DNA of 64,000 nt, from the NCBI GenBank assembly GCA_024239075.1, contig JANBVI010000028.1, positions 1 to 64,000 on the forward strand, written 5' to 3'. Positions 8,682 to 16,594 of the stretch are shown here, piece by piece. Each line of letters opens with the position of its first letter. The stretch's first letter is position 1. The translations under genes were made by a program, and so were the position numbers. Below the pieces are notes generated by a model that was not told where the DNA came from, made no database searches, and saw only the letters and a program-made list of their open reading frames with translations. This DNA comes from Fischerella sp. CENA71 (GTDB lineage Bacteria; Cyanobacteriota; Cyanobacteriia; Cyanobacteriales; Nostocaceae).

Positions 8682-8730
8682 ACTACGTTTTTTGACTGTA
8701 AACAGTTATCACTCTTACTTTTCTGCTAGT

Positions 8731-8928
8731 TTATTCATTTAATTTATTTTTATCTCTATCTAGCTTTTCCCTAATAGCTTCTCTACAATATTCCGGTGGA
8801 TTATCTTTTTCATATAATTCATCTTTCATGCTTTTAGGAATACGTAAATTAATTCTTTCAGTTAACGGTTCTTCTCTATCAGTAGTAAATGGTTTAAGGC
8901 TTTTGGGATTACCTTTAGGATTGGGCAT
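8731..8928 (-). CDS. small ribbon-helix-helix-like protein
   Basis: A 65-residue basic protein. After a Pro/Lys-rich start (PNPKGNPKSLKPF), the segment ERINLRIPKSMKDELYEK and then YCREAIREKLDRDKNK fits a short beta strand plus two helices, as in CopG/Arc-type ribbon-helix-helix repressors. Such proteins often act as DNA-binding antitoxins or copy-control repressors that bind their own promoter. A perfect palindrome (8955-8976) lies 27 bases upstream of the start, consistent with autoregulation. No toxin-like partner is adjacent; the downstream minus-strand frame is a membrane remnant. The assignment rests on pattern only and the target is unknown. Confidence 0.6.
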   Translation of the reverse strand: MPNPKGNPKSLKPFTTDREEPLTERINLRIPKSMKDELYEKDNPPEYCREAIREKLDRDKNKLNE

Positions 8929-8954
8929 TGTATATAAATGTAAATATAGTTATG

Positions 8955-8976
8955 AAACACGTGGCACCACGTGTTT
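8955..8976. promoter_or_regulatory. palindrome AAACACGTGG-CA-CCACGTGTTT, candidate operator
   Basis: A perfect 10-bp inverted repeat separated by two bases. It sits between the divergent small RHH-like gene (start 8928, minus) and the SAP-like gene (start 9052, plus). The size and symmetry suit a dimeric or tetrameric RHH repressor. Function is inferred from position only. Confidence 0.5.
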
Positions 8977-8986
8977 AATGATTAAT

Positions 8987-9022
8987 TGGTGGATGCTTTA
9001 CCTGGTAAGTTTTCATCCACCA
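8987..9022. other. inverted repeat TGGTGGATG / CATCCACCA
   Basis: Perfect 9-bp arms at 8987-8995 and 9014-9022 with an 18-base loop. They lie 30 bases upstream of the SAP-like gene. If transcribed, this would form a hairpin in its leader. It may be a second regulatory element beside the adjacent palindrome. Confidence 0.45.
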
Positions 9023-9051
9023 TATCCACTTTATAAGAGTAGACAATCATT

Positions 9052-9432
9052 ATGCTATCAAGAGAACAGCTTGAATTGCTATCACTAGAAGACTTGCAAG
9101 CAATAGGCAGAGATTATGGTATCCAGCCAGTTGGAAACTATAGTAAAAGAGAATTATGGATTAGAGCGATCGCACGATTTCCATACAAAGCCATTGATCA
9201 GATGAGAGACGGCATAGGAATACATCATCCAGGAATTAACGCTTATCATCTGCTGACACAGGTACTCGATAGGATTGGAGAACCTACAGATAGCCAAAAA
9301 TCACTGCTTAAAGCTAGCGATCGCGAAGAATGGTTAGAACATGAGCAGTGGCGATTTTATCAGGAAAAAATGCAGGACTTACATCGCACCGAAATTCTGA
9401 TTCGCAACGCCATCAAATTGCTAGTTGGCTAG
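9052..9432 (+). CDS. hypothetical protein with SAP-like N-terminus
   Basis: I do not recognise a named family. Residues 1-40 (LSREQLELLSLEDLQAIGRD and following YGIQPVGNYSKRELWIRAI) look like a SAP/Rho-N-type helix-extension-helix fold, used by other proteins to bind DNA or RNA. The rest is helical and charged, rich in Trp and Glu (EEWLEHEQWRFYQEKMQ), with no membrane segment. The length is 126 residues. It is divergent from the small RHH-like protein, and the spacer holds two inverted repeats, so the two may be co-regulated. A nucleic-acid role is plausible but not shown. Confidence 0.55.
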   Translation: MLSREQLELLSLEDLQAIGRDYGIQPVGNYSKRELWIRAIARFPYKAIDQMRDGIGIHHPGINAYHLLTQVLDRIGEPTDSQKSLLKASDREEWLEHEQWRFYQEKMQDLHRTEILIRNAIKLLVG

Positions 9433-9540
9433 ATATCATCACAAAAATTTCTGCAAATCTCCAAAATTAGTGCGCGATCTACCGAAATGAGTAAGCAAAA
9501 TGGCATTTTGAGAAGGCATTCTGGCAAAATGAGTAAGTAA

Positions 9541-9640
9541 TACCAATTTGAAAAAAGAATGCGACAAATAGACCATCTGTAGAGACGCGATAAATCGCGT
9601 CTCTACCAAGGATATGTTGCAATCATTAATTGAATTGGTA
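9541..9640. mobile_element. 100-bp MITE, TACCAATT ends, TAA target duplication
   Basis: The ends are TACCAATT (9541-9548) and AATTGGTA (9633-9640). TAA flanks both sides (9538-9540 and 9641-9643), as expected for a 3-bp target duplication. The centre is a 28-base palindrome, GTAGAGACGCG...CGCGTCTCTAC. A second copy with the same flanks and duplication lies at 61804-61933. No coding capacity. The 116-codon minus-strand frame spanning this site is therefore not a gene. Confidence 0.75.
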
Positions 9641-9809
9641 TAATCGAGCTTTTTGTTTACTAAAATCGACCTTGTATGTTTATTTGATGTTTTTTTGATG
9701 AAGTGACAAGTTATGGCGATTCTCCCAAAAAGGGGACGAGACGCTACGCGATCGCCTCTGTTAAAAGCGCCAAGCATAATAAAAACCACCTAGCCTTATC
9801 TGTATGTAA

Positions 9810-10940
9810 TTAAGCTCGGTAAGCATGAAGAGACTGAAAATTGTTACTGATTACTGAACCCATTACCTGCATAAAAGTATTGCGAAGTCCCACAGCTACC
9901 GGGTTTTTCAATTCGCCCATCTTGGCAGATTGCAAAGATTGCTCAACTATTGCCTTGGTGCGTGGAAAACGCACAGACTCATACTGTTGAAAAGCAATAC
10001 TTGGATCTGGTTGTGCTTGCAAGCATTGAGCAACAACATAAGCATCTTCCAAGGCTGTACAAGCACCTTGTCCCATTGTCGGTAACATAGGATGGGCAGC
10101 ATCACCGAGTAGCGTAATATTTTGCTGACTCCAAGGCTGTTTTGGCGGACGATCATATAAATCTGTGGTCAAAATATTGGCTTCGTCCGTAGCAGCGATT
10201 AACTCAGGAATAGCTTTTGACCAATCCTGGTACATCGTCTCAAGCTCTTTTTTGCGACCAATGGCAGCATCTGGTTGTAATTCTGGCGCGCTTGCTGCTG
10301 CATACCAATACATTTTTCCCTTGCCAAGCATCATAAAACCAAATCCCTTACCACATCCTAAAAATTCTTGAATGTAACCAGGACGGTATGCACTTGGAAT
10401 ATAATCGGTCAAACCACGCCAAGTCTTAAAATTACGGTAAATGGGAGGTTCGTCACCTAAAATAGCGGTTCTGACTTGCGATCGCAAGCCATCTGCGCCG
10501 ATCATCGCATCCCCTTCAACGCTCAAACCTGAAGCAAAATAGGCATGAACCTGATTATCCTGGCGCTCAAATCGCTCAAAGGTTTCTCCCAAAATGAATT
10601 TCTCACCAGGTACACTGCGCCACAATAGCTGATGCAATTCGGCACGATGAATTCCGATTACGGGTAATTCAAAGCGATCAACAGGCACATTGACTAATTG
10701 CTTACCCCGTTGCGAATTAAATTGATAATTCGTCGTTAGGCAACCAACCCGAATCGCATCTTCGAGTAAATCTAATTGCTTCAAGATATGGGTGGCATTT
10801 GCCCAAAGCGCAATTCCAGCCCCAACTTCTCGCAACTGTTTAGTTCGCTCGTAGACAACAGGCTCTATACCAGCACGACTTAGAGCGAGTGCAGTTGCAG
10901 CACCGCCAATCCCGCCACCAATGATGATTACTTTGTCCAT
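9810..10940 (-). CDS. FAD-dependent monooxygenase (group A)
   Basis: A flavoprotein hydroxylase of the salicylate hydroxylase/UbiH/zeaxanthin epoxidase superfamily, using NAD(P)H and O2 on an unknown substrate. All three family motifs are present: the dinucleotide fold IIGGGIGGAATALAL at the N-terminus, the DG motif MIGADGLRSQVR, and the GD motif TLLGDAAHPMLPTMGQGA that binds FAD ribityl-phosphate. The length (376 residues) is normal. I start at ATG 10940; a GTG one codon upstream is also open. The gene begins 16 bases after the 3-prime end of tRNA-Ser on the same strand, so it may be expressed from the tRNA promoter after processing. The substrate cannot be read from sequence. Confidence 0.88.
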   Translation of the reverse strand: MDKVIIIGGGIGGAATALALSRAGIEPVVYERTKQLREVGAGIALWANATHILKQLDLLEDAIRVGCLTTNYQFNSQRGKQLVNVPVDRFELPVIGIHRAELHQLLWRSVPGEKFILGETFERFERQDNQVHAYFASGLSVEGDAMIGADGLRSQVRTAILGDEPPIYRNFKTWRGLTDYIPSAYRPGYIQEFLGCGKGFGFMMLGKGKMYWYAAASAPELQPDAAIGRKKELETMYQDWSKAIPELIAATDEANILTTDLYDRPPKQPWSQQNITLLGDAAHPMLPTMGQGACTALEDAYVVAQCLQAQPDPSIAFQQYESVRFPRTKAIVEQSLQSAKMGELKNPVAVGLRNTFMQVMGSVISNNFQSLHAYRA

Positions 10941-10956
10941 CACTGTAAAGTAATAA

Positions 10957-11043
10957 CGGAGAGAGTGGGATTCGAACCCACGTTGAAGTTGCCCCCAAAC
11001 AGCATTTCCAGTGCTGCGCCTTCAACCACTCGGCCATCTCTCC
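10957..11043 (-). tRNA. tRNA-Ser (anticodon GGA)
   Basis: The minus strand folds as a class II tRNA of 87 bases. It starts GGAGAGATGGCCGAGTGGTT, has the anticodon stem CAGCA/TGCTG with loop CTGGAAA (anticodon GGA), a long variable arm around TTTGGGGGCAAC, and a T arm GTGGGTTCGAATCCCAC. The acceptor stem GGAGAGA/TCTCTCC pairs fully, and the discriminator base is G, as usual for serine tRNAs. CCA is not encoded. The FAD monooxygenase gene begins 16 bases downstream. Confidence 0.97.
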
Positions 11044-11124
11044 AGAGGTCACGATTTGCAATTGTACAATATACTTCTATAAAGTGCAATCAAATTGCTC
11101 AAAAATCTTAAATTCAAAACCAAC

Positions 11125-11493
11125 ATGTCCCGGACATATAAAATCACAGTTCACGATCGCGCCAAAAACATAAAACATACTTTAGAAGTACCTGATGACC
11201 GCTACATCCTGCATAGTTGTGAAAAACAAGGGAAAGAACTGCCTTTTTCTTGCCGCAATGGTGCTTGTACCACATGCGCTGTCAGGGTGTTAAAGGGAGA
11301 CATTTACCAACCAGAAGCAGTGGGACTATCCCTAGAGTTACGTCAGCAAGGCTACGCATTATTGTGCGTGAGTTACGCCCGTTCTGACTTAGAAGTAGAG
11401 ACACAAGACGAAGATGAAGTTTATGAACTCCAGTTTGGGCGATATTTTGGTAAAGGAAGAGTGCGGGCAGGTTTACCGTTAGACGAGGAGTAG
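11125..11493 (+). CDS. plant-type [2Fe-2S] ferredoxin with C-terminal extension
   Basis: A soluble one-electron carrier. The four cluster ligands are visible in SCRNGACTTCAVRV and then LLCVSYA, matching the CX4CX2C...C plant-type spacing. The start at 11125 (MSRTYKITVHD) is chosen over an in-frame start 30 bases upstream, which would add LKNLKFKTN. After the ordinary fold the protein carries about 25 extra residues (VYELQFGRYFGKGRVRAGLP and an acidic end), a feature of the ferredoxin C2 (FdC2) group of cyanobacteria and plastids rather than photosynthetic PetF. FdC2 proteins are linked in plants to chlorophyll synthesis and have altered redox properties. The partner enzyme is not evident; the neighbouring FAD monooxygenase is divergent. 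Confidence 0.88.
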   Translation: MSRTYKITVHDRAKNIKHTLEVPDDRYILHSCEKQGKELPFSCRNGACTTCAVRVLKGDIYQPEAVGLSLELRQQGYALLCVSYARSDLEVETQDEDEVYELQFGRYFGKGRVRAGLPLDEE

Positions 11494-11496
11494 GAA

Positions 11497-11615
11497 TTGG
11501 AGATTGGGGATTAGGGGTAATGGGGATTGGGGACAAAACAATTAAAAATTAAGAACTTGTTGATTCATGCCCATTGACAAATGACCAATGACCAATGACC
11601 AATGACAAATAACAA
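11497..11615. repeat. two short tandem repeat blocks (GGGGATT, ATGACCA)
   Basis: The block at 11497-11535 holds degenerate GGGGATT heptamers. The block at 11566-11619 holds ATGACCA/ATGACAA units. The second block runs into the next gene, so its ATG (11616-11618) is one of the repeated ATGACAA units. Confidence 0.75.
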
Positions 11616-12137
11616 ATGACAAAAATTGTAATTTTATCTTGCCTGTTATTCTTAGTAGTTGCTTGTCAACCTCGAAGCAAATCTCTAGAGAATGCACAGG
11701 TACAAGTCAAACTTGCACAGGTGGTAAGTGGACAAACCTTGGAAGTGCTGGGGATGGGTGATCAACCCAATTTAATTTCCCAAGTGCGCTTACTGGGTAT
11801 TGATGCACCGGATTTACAACAACGTCCTTGGGGAGATGCAGCAAAAGAACGCTTGCAAGCACTAATTAAAGGAGACTCTGTAACGCTGGAGTTTGATGTG
11901 GAAGGGCAAGATAAATTTGGGCGGACTCTGGCTTATGTGTGGCAAGATAAAGTGTTGTTGAATGAAGAGTTAGTCAAAGAAGGTCAGGCGTTGTTTATTG
12001 GGCGATCGCCTAACCACAAATATGACCAACGCTTAGAACGCGCCCAACAATGGGCTAGAATCATGGGACTGGGCATTTGGAACCCAGAAAAACCCATGCG
12101 TTTCACCCCTGCTGAATTTCGTCGTCAAAATCGATAG
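11616..12137 (+). CDS. thermonuclease-fold (SNase) lipoprotein with degenerate active site
   Basis: A secreted lipoprotein of the staphylococcal nuclease fold. The signal ends in a lipobox (VVAC, Cys17). The OB-fold core is clear: VRLLGIDAPD, DKFGRTLAYV and LGIWNPEKP. Compared with staphylococcal nuclease, the catalytic arginines are kept (Arg58 and Arg103), but the calcium-binding DGDT motif reads SGQT (Gln40 in place of Asp) and the general base Glu is Asp66. The fold is therefore intact but the calcium site looks impaired. The start ATG lies within a tandem repeat and has no clear ribosome site. A second SNase lipoprotein at 25779-26351 keeps all these residues. Activity is doubtful. Confidence 0.85.
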   Translation: MTKIVILSCLLFLVVACQPRSKSLENAQVQVKLAQVVSGQTLEVLGMGDQPNLISQVRLLGIDAPDLQQRPWGDAAKERLQALIKGDSVTLEFDVEGQDKFGRTLAYVWQDKVLLNEELVKEGQALFIGRSPNHKYDQRLERAQQWARIMGLGIWNPEKPMRFTPAEFRRQNR

Positions 12138-12155
12138 GTGCGAGTTGAGCAACTA

Positions 12156-13046
12156 TTAAGCACTAACACCACCAATTGATAATCGCAAAATTGACAACCC
12201 TAAAATGATCAAAAACAGTACTAGCCCAATCGTACAAGCATAGCTAATTTCTAAATTATTAAATGCTTGTTCATAGAGGTAATAGACTATTGTTTTTGAA
12301 CTATTTCTAGGGCCACCTTGAGTCATTATATATACTTCTTCAAATACTTTAGTTGCGGAAATTGCTGAGATGACACCAACTAAAGCTAGATATGGTTTCA
12401 TCAAAGGTACTGTGATATCCCAGTGTTTGCTAATGCCATCAGAACCATCTATTGCTGCGGCTTCGTAAACATCATTCGGTATTGATTGCAACCCAGCTAG
12501 ATAAATTACCATGTAGTAGCCTAATCCTTTCCAGACAGTCACAGCCATGACGCTGAAAAGCGCGAAACTGGGACTAGTCAACCAAGGAATTCCCTCTGGT
12601 AAAATGCCTTTGAGTAACTGGTTAAGCAAACCGTTTTCGGCATACAACCATCGCCAAGCAATTCCTGCTACCACCATTGAAATTACCACAGGGGTATAAT
12701 AAGCAGCTCGAAACCAATGCATTCCTTGCAATTTTTGATTCACTAAAATTGCCAGTCCTAAAGGAGCGATTACCAAAATCGGCACGACAACCACAAGATA
12801 CAGCAGAGTATTCACCAAGGTTTGCCAAAAAACAGGATCAACCCATAAGCGGCGGAAATTAGCAAAACCAATCCATGCAGGTGTTTGGGTTAAATCGTAT
12901 TCGTAACGGGTAAAGCTGAGGTAGAAAGCTTGTAGCGCCGGCCAAAAGACAGTAAGTACTAAAATTACCAAAGCAGGTAGTAAAAATAAATAAGGTGTCA
13001 GTCGCTGATTGATAAAAACCCAATTTTTTGATGTCAATTTATCCAT
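12156..13046 (-). CDS. sugar-type ABC transporter permease (MalF/UgpA class)
   Basis: An inner-membrane subunit of a carbohydrate-uptake ABC importer. The protein has six predicted membrane helices, starting with LTPYLFLLPALVILVLTVFW. The EAA loop that contacts the ATPase reads YEAAAIDGSDGISKHWDITV and then PLMKP. I start at ATG 13046 (MDKLTSKNW); a longer TTG-initiated version would add a 19-residue hydrophilic leader. Usually a MalG-type permease, a binding protein and an ATPase complete such systems, but none is nearby, so this is an orphan subunit in this window. The substrate may be a glucoside, sugar or glycerol-3-phosphate. It is divergent from the DUF3891 gene. Confidence 0.88.
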   Translation of the reverse strand: MDKLTSKNWVFINQRLTPYLFLLPALVILVLTVFWPALQAFYLSFTRYEYDLTQTPAWIGFANFRRLWVDPVFWQTLVNTLLYLVVVVPILVIAPLGLAILVNQKLQGMHWFRAAYYTPVVISMVVAGIAWRWLYAENGLLNQLLKGILPEGIPWLTSPSFALFSVMAVTVWKGLGYYMVIYLAGLQSIPNDVYEAAAIDGSDGISKHWDITVPLMKPYLALVGVISAISATKVFEEVYIMTQGGPRNSSKTIVYYLYEQAFNNLEISYACTIGLVLFLIILGLSILRLSIGGVSA

Positions 13047-13148
13047 AGTGACACTTGATCTTCGTGCTGTTGGCAGATGAGTGAACAGTCTTTGCTCACT
13101 CAATATAGAGAAGCAAACTCATATTACACGAAGGATCAAGGCTGATTC

Positions 13149-13883
13149 ATGATAGTGAATCAACACCAAAAAGGTTGGGAAATTATTTATCATCGCGCCC
13201 ATGCTTTGTTGGCGGCTGAAATTGCGGGACATTGGAATGCGAAAGAACGTCCTATGCGTTGGCTAGAGACAATTGCAGCAATTTCCCATCACGATGATTT
13301 GGAAAAAGAATGGGAAGGAAAACATATTACAGATGCTGGTGCGCCCCTAGATTTTACTTTGATTAAAGATACTAAAGCGAGTGATGTGGCAAGTTTACGG
13401 GAATTAGCAAACAATGCTCGCTATCGAGGACGGTGGGTTGCGATGCTGATTTCTATGCACATGAGTTTTTTAAATGAAGGTAATCGCGGCAAATTACCAG
13501 AATTGGATGAATTTCTAGATGAACAGTTAAAGAATCAAGAACAATGGCGTAAAGAATTAAATATTACAAAAGATGATGCTGTGAAAGCTTATGATTTTTT
13601 TCAGTGGTGCGATCGCCTTTCACTCATTCTTTGTAACCGGATGATACCTGCAGGCGAACGTGCTTTAGAGATTGCAACTTTATCGGATCGTAAGCGTTAT
13701 GATGTAATGCAGCGCAGCGACGGTAATTTAACTGTCACTCCTTGGCCTTTTCAGGAGAAGGAATTTACTGTGAATGTGGAAGCTTGCTATGTGGAACAGT
13801 TGCAATTTGCAAGTAGTGCTGAACTCTCTCAAGCCCTGCAAACAGCACCGATAGAGACTTTAGAGTGGACTTTTGTGAAGTAG
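13149..13883 (+). CDS. DUF3891 family protein
   Basis: A 244-residue soluble protein that matches DUF3891, of unknown function. Visible features are the start MIVNQHQKGWEIIYHRAHAL, the His/Asp cluster ISHHDDLEKEW, the segment RGRWVAMLISMHMSFL, and DFFQWCDRLSLILC. The ordered His and Asp residues (HRAHALLAAEIA, SHHDD, SMHMS, WCDRLSL) recall metal-dependent HD-type hydrolases, but this is only a visual similarity. It is divergent from the sugar permease with about 100 bases between starts. A 114-bp MITE lies 39 bases after its stop. Confidence 0.85.
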   Translation: MIVNQHQKGWEIIYHRAHALLAAEIAGHWNAKERPMRWLETIAAISHHDDLEKEWEGKHITDAGAPLDFTLIKDTKASDVASLRELANNARYRGRWVAMLISMHMSFLNEGNRGKLPELDEFLDEQLKNQEQWRKELNITKDDAVKAYDFFQWCDRLSLILCNRMIPAGERALEIATLSDRKRYDVMQRSDGNLTVTPWPFQEKEFTVNVEACYVEQLQFASSAELSQALQTAPIETLEWTFVK

Positions 13884-13922
13884 TAGTTGAAAATAACCTC
13901 ACCCTTGAGGCTGGAGGGTGGG

Positions 13923-14036
13923 CAATACGGTTCGGATAAGACAAATCGATTAGACATCTAATACCCTGTAGAGACGTGCCATGGCACGTCTCTACATCCC
14001 AAAGCATGACGAAAAATGCTTAACCGAACCGTATTG
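13923..14036. mobile_element. 114-bp MITE, subfamily A, copy 1 (no target duplication)
   Basis: Terminal inverted repeats CAATACGGTTCGGATAAG and the matching right end ACCGAACCGTATTG. The centre is the palindrome GTAGAGACGTG-CCATGG-CACGTCTCTAC. Near-identical copies lie at 26387-26500 (inverted) and 51337-51450. Unlike those two, the flanking 10-mers here (GGAGGGTGGG and GGATTCCTCC) do not match, suggesting decay or recombination between copies. Confidence 0.85.
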
Positions 14037-14147
14037 GGATTCCTCCTACGCCCCTATACCCTTACACCCCTACACCCTCTCTCAAGCTAGAGTTTTTCCC
14101 TACCGCGTAGACTGATAAAATTAGCTGGAGCTTATTGGGTAAAATCG

Positions 14148-15176
14148 GTGCTAGCAGCCTTACTGTACGGTAAAGAGAATTTGCGTTTAGAAACAGTCCC
14201 CGATCCTACTCCTCGAAAAGGAGAGGTAGTGATCCAAGTGGGAGCAGCAACAACTTGTGGTACAGATTTAAAAGTGTGGCGTCGTGGCGGTCATGCTAAG
14301 ATGCTCAAACCTCCCACTCTTTTTGGTCATGAGGCTGCTGGACAAATCGTAGCTATAGGTGAGGGTGTTACAGATTGGCAAATAGGCGATCGCGTGGTTG
14401 CCAATAATTCGGCTCCTTGCATGAATTGCTTTTTTTGTCAACGTCAAGAATATTCTTTATGTCCAAATTTGACATGGAATAACGGTACTTTTGCCGAATA
14501 TCTGAAAATTCCTGCCCCGATTGTACAGCATAATTTATTGCCAATCCCTGAAGATTTACCTTATGAATTGGCAGCCATGACAGAACCTTTGGCTTGCGTA
14601 CTACATGGAGCCGCTCGTTCCAACGTCAAGAGTGGAGATAAAGTGGTAGTCTTGGGAGATGGGGCCATTGGGTTGATGTTTGTAGCCAAGTTGGCTCATG
14701 ATTTGAAAGTGGAAGTACTGCTATTCGGTGGTAATGACGATAGGCTAGAAATTGGAAAAAAACTCGGTGCAGCCCAGACGTTTAATTATCGGCAATTACC
14801 AGACATACCCACTGTAGTCAAAGAATTTACGGATGGCTGGGGTGCAGATATAGTCATTGAAGCAACTGGCTTACCTAGTGTTTGGGAAACAGCGATCGTC
14901 TGTGCCCGTCCCGGTGCAACGGTGAATTTATTCGGTGGTTGTCCACGAGATACGACAATTACCGTCAACACAGAACAACTCCACTACAGTGAACTTACGC
15001 TCAAAGGAGTATTTCATAATACCCCTGAGTTTGTCAGAGCAGCCTTATCATTGATTGCTAGTCGCAGAATTCCCTTCGAGTTATTAATTAGTGAACAGCG
15101 TCCTTTACAAGATTTGGAAACGGTATTTTGTGATATGCGATCGCGCAAAGTGATCAAAGTTGCTATGATTCCGTAA
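14148..15176 (+). CDS. zinc-dependent alcohol dehydrogenase family protein
   Basis: A medium-chain dehydrogenase/reductase that oxidises an alcohol or polyol with NAD(P)+. Catalytic zinc ligands are Cys in TTCGTDLKVW and His-Glu in LFGHEAAG. The structural zinc site is the four-cysteine lobe CMNCFFCQRQEYSLC. The nucleotide-binding fold begins KVVVLGDGAIGLMFVAKLA. The length of 342 residues fits threonine or sorbitol dehydrogenase-like members. The start is GTG at 14148, directly before LAALLYGKENL, which matches the usual beginning; no ATG is available close by. It is monocistronic. Substrate identity is not readable. Confidence 0.9.
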   Translation: MLAALLYGKENLRLETVPDPTPRKGEVVIQVGAATTCGTDLKVWRRGGHAKMLKPPTLFGHEAAGQIVAIGEGVTDWQIGDRVVANNSAPCMNCFFCQRQEYSLCPNLTWNNGTFAEYLKIPAPIVQHNLLPIPEDLPYELAAMTEPLACVLHGAARSNVKSGDKVVVLGDGAIGLMFVAKLAHDLKVEVLLFGGNDDRLEIGKKLGAAQTFNYRQLPDIPTVVKEFTDGWGADIVIEATGLPSVWETAIVCARPGATVNLFGGCPRDTTITVNTEQLHYSELTLKGVFHNTPEFVRAALSLIASRRIPFELLISEQRPLQDLETVFCDMRSRKVIKVAMIP

Positions 15177-15253
15177 TTTTACTTTTAAACAAATAAAGGC
15201 AGTAGGGGAAAACTAAAATTACCCTTTTTAATCAAGTAGGTTGGTATAAACAA

Positions 15254-15865
15254 ATGCGAAAAAATCCCCTGCTGCAAGTTTTGATATTGCCTTTTTCTCT
15301 CGTTCCCTATATCTGCGGGGGAACATTTTTTGCTGATCAAGCCAAAGCTTTACCAGGACAATCGACAGAAGAAGTTGGCGCTTGGATACAAGCACACCCA
15401 ACGCTGCGTCCCAATAGTAACGAGCAATTTTTTATACAGAAAAGCGATACAGCAGCCCAGCGATTCACTTTTCAAGCATCAGTATTTGCTCCTGGTAAAG
15501 TAGAGTTTATTCAAGACCGCAGCCATATTCGGAGCGAAAGACTGAGTATGTATGATGCCATTAATGGCATGAGTTTTGAGCGTTTACAAGAATCTTTACG
15601 AGTAGTATATGGCGTGGATATTTACCAAGATTTTAAACGCGCTCAGGTAGTGTATGAATATCCAACTCAAAGCACTGTTAATTCGGCTCGTTTTGCCAAA
15701 ACTCCCATCCTGGAAGCCTTGCAGGGAGAATTACGTCTAGGCGATCGCTACGCATATTGGGTAGAAATTGCCCAACCCAAGAACGGAAAAGCTTTCACTG
15801 GTCAGATGACGGTTTTACTCAAATCTGACTTAGATAAGCTAAAAGCGCAATTGCAAAAAAGATAG
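15254..15865 (+). CDS. exported hypothetical protein
   Basis: Not a family I can name. Residues 1-33 form a signal peptide (LLQVLILPFSLVPYICGGTF with a likely cleavage after AKA). The mature part is about 170 residues, with alternating strands (FTFQASVFAPGKVEF, YAYWVEIAQPKNGKAF) that suggest a beta-rich extracytoplasmic fold. No cysteines remain in the mature chain. It follows the dehydrogenase by 77 bases on the same strand and could be co-transcribed, though no functional link is apparent. Confidence 0.65.
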   Translation: MRKNPLLQVLILPFSLVPYICGGTFFADQAKALPGQSTEEVGAWIQAHPTLRPNSNEQFFIQKSDTAAQRFTFQASVFAPGKVEFIQDRSHIRSERLSMYDAINGMSFERLQESLRVVYGVDIYQDFKRAQVVYEYPTQSTVNSARFAKTPILEALQGELRLGDRYAYWVEIAQPKNGKAFTGQMTVLLKSDLDKLKAQLQKR

Positions 15866-15934
15866 TTTTTGGTCATTTGTCATTGGTTATTGGTCATTGG
15901 GGAAGAGACTTGTTAAATAATTCTCCCCACATTC

Positions 15935-16048
15935 CAATACTGCTCCGATAAGACAAATCGATTAACATTTAAACCCACCAGAGACGTGCCATGGCGCGTC
16001 TCTACATGGCCCAAATTATGACGAAAAATCCTTAACCGAGAAATATTA
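15935..16048. mobile_element. 114-bp MITE, subfamily B, copy 1
   Basis: The same architecture as subfamily A, with diverged ends (CAATACTGCTCCGATAAG and TTAACCGAGAAATATTA) and a different arm sequence (AACCCACC instead of ACCCTG). Flanking 10-mers are CCCCACATTC and CCCCACACTC, a 9 of 10 match, consistent with a 10-bp target duplication. The sister copy is at 48966-49079. Confidence 0.85.
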
Positions 16049-16084
16049 CCCCACACTCCCCGATCCCCGATCCCCTATCCCTAA

Positions 16085-16432
16085 CTAATGTAAATTTTGC
16101 CAGTTACCAGAAAAGATACTTTCAGTAGCGATCGCGATTCTCAATAAGTCTTCCTTCAGCAGAGGAGGCCAGTCAACCCCTGCTTTGCGTCCTGCTGCAA
16201 ACAGCATTTGAGTTTTGATCGTTAGTTCATATAAGGCGTAGGCGAGTTCTCTTTCAATAGTAGTAGCTTCTTTAAGACCTTCAAATACCACTTTCAACGC
16301 CAGTAAAGTAGAGGTAATCTGACCTGGAACTGGTGGTTTTCCCTGTTGCAAGCGGCTGAGTAGCGCATCCGGGTTTTCTTCAGAAGTGATTGTTTGATCT
16401 ATGAGGAATTTGCAAGCAGTTTCGTAGTTCAT
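16085..16432 (-). CDS. conserved cyanobacterial helical protein
   Basis: A 115-residue soluble, mostly helical protein of a group found in many cyanobacteria, sometimes loosely labelled as dethiobiotin synthetase-related; no such motif (no P-loop) is visible here. Recognisable blocks are NPDALLSRLQQGKPPVPGQI, LALKVVFEGLK, ELAYALYELTIKTQML and RKAGVDWPPLLKEDLLRIA. The length is standard for the group. It stands alone on the minus strand, 163 bases from the acetyltransferase gene. Function is unknown. Confidence 0.75.
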   Translation of the reverse strand: MNYETACKFLIDQTITSEENPDALLSRLQQGKPPVPGQITSTLLALKVVFEGLKEATTIERELAYALYELTIKTQMLFAAGRKAGVDWPPLLKEDLLRIAIATESIFSGNWQNLH

Positions 16433-16594
16433 AGCTGTCAGCAGCTTGTCTATAGAATAAGTAAATCCGTGGGAATAAACATAATGCGAGTAAAATTAAA
16501 CATACCTGAAACCCTTACCAATGACTAATGGCTAATGACGACTCCGTTCACCCACCGGTAGTGGACTTTCAATCTCAGCCAATCATCCTTTCCT

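Noticed and set aside
9439-9789. 116-codon minus-strand frame
   Set aside because: It spans a MITE (9541-9640) and intergenic sequence, and the residues match no family.
10840-11061. 73-codon minus-strand frame over the tRNA
   Set aside because: It reads straight through tRNA-Ser and the start of the monooxygenase in another frame.
13923-14036. terminator for the DUF3891 gene
   Set aside because: The strong hairpin is the centre of a transposable 114-bp element repeated elsewhere, not a dedicated terminator, although it may act as one.
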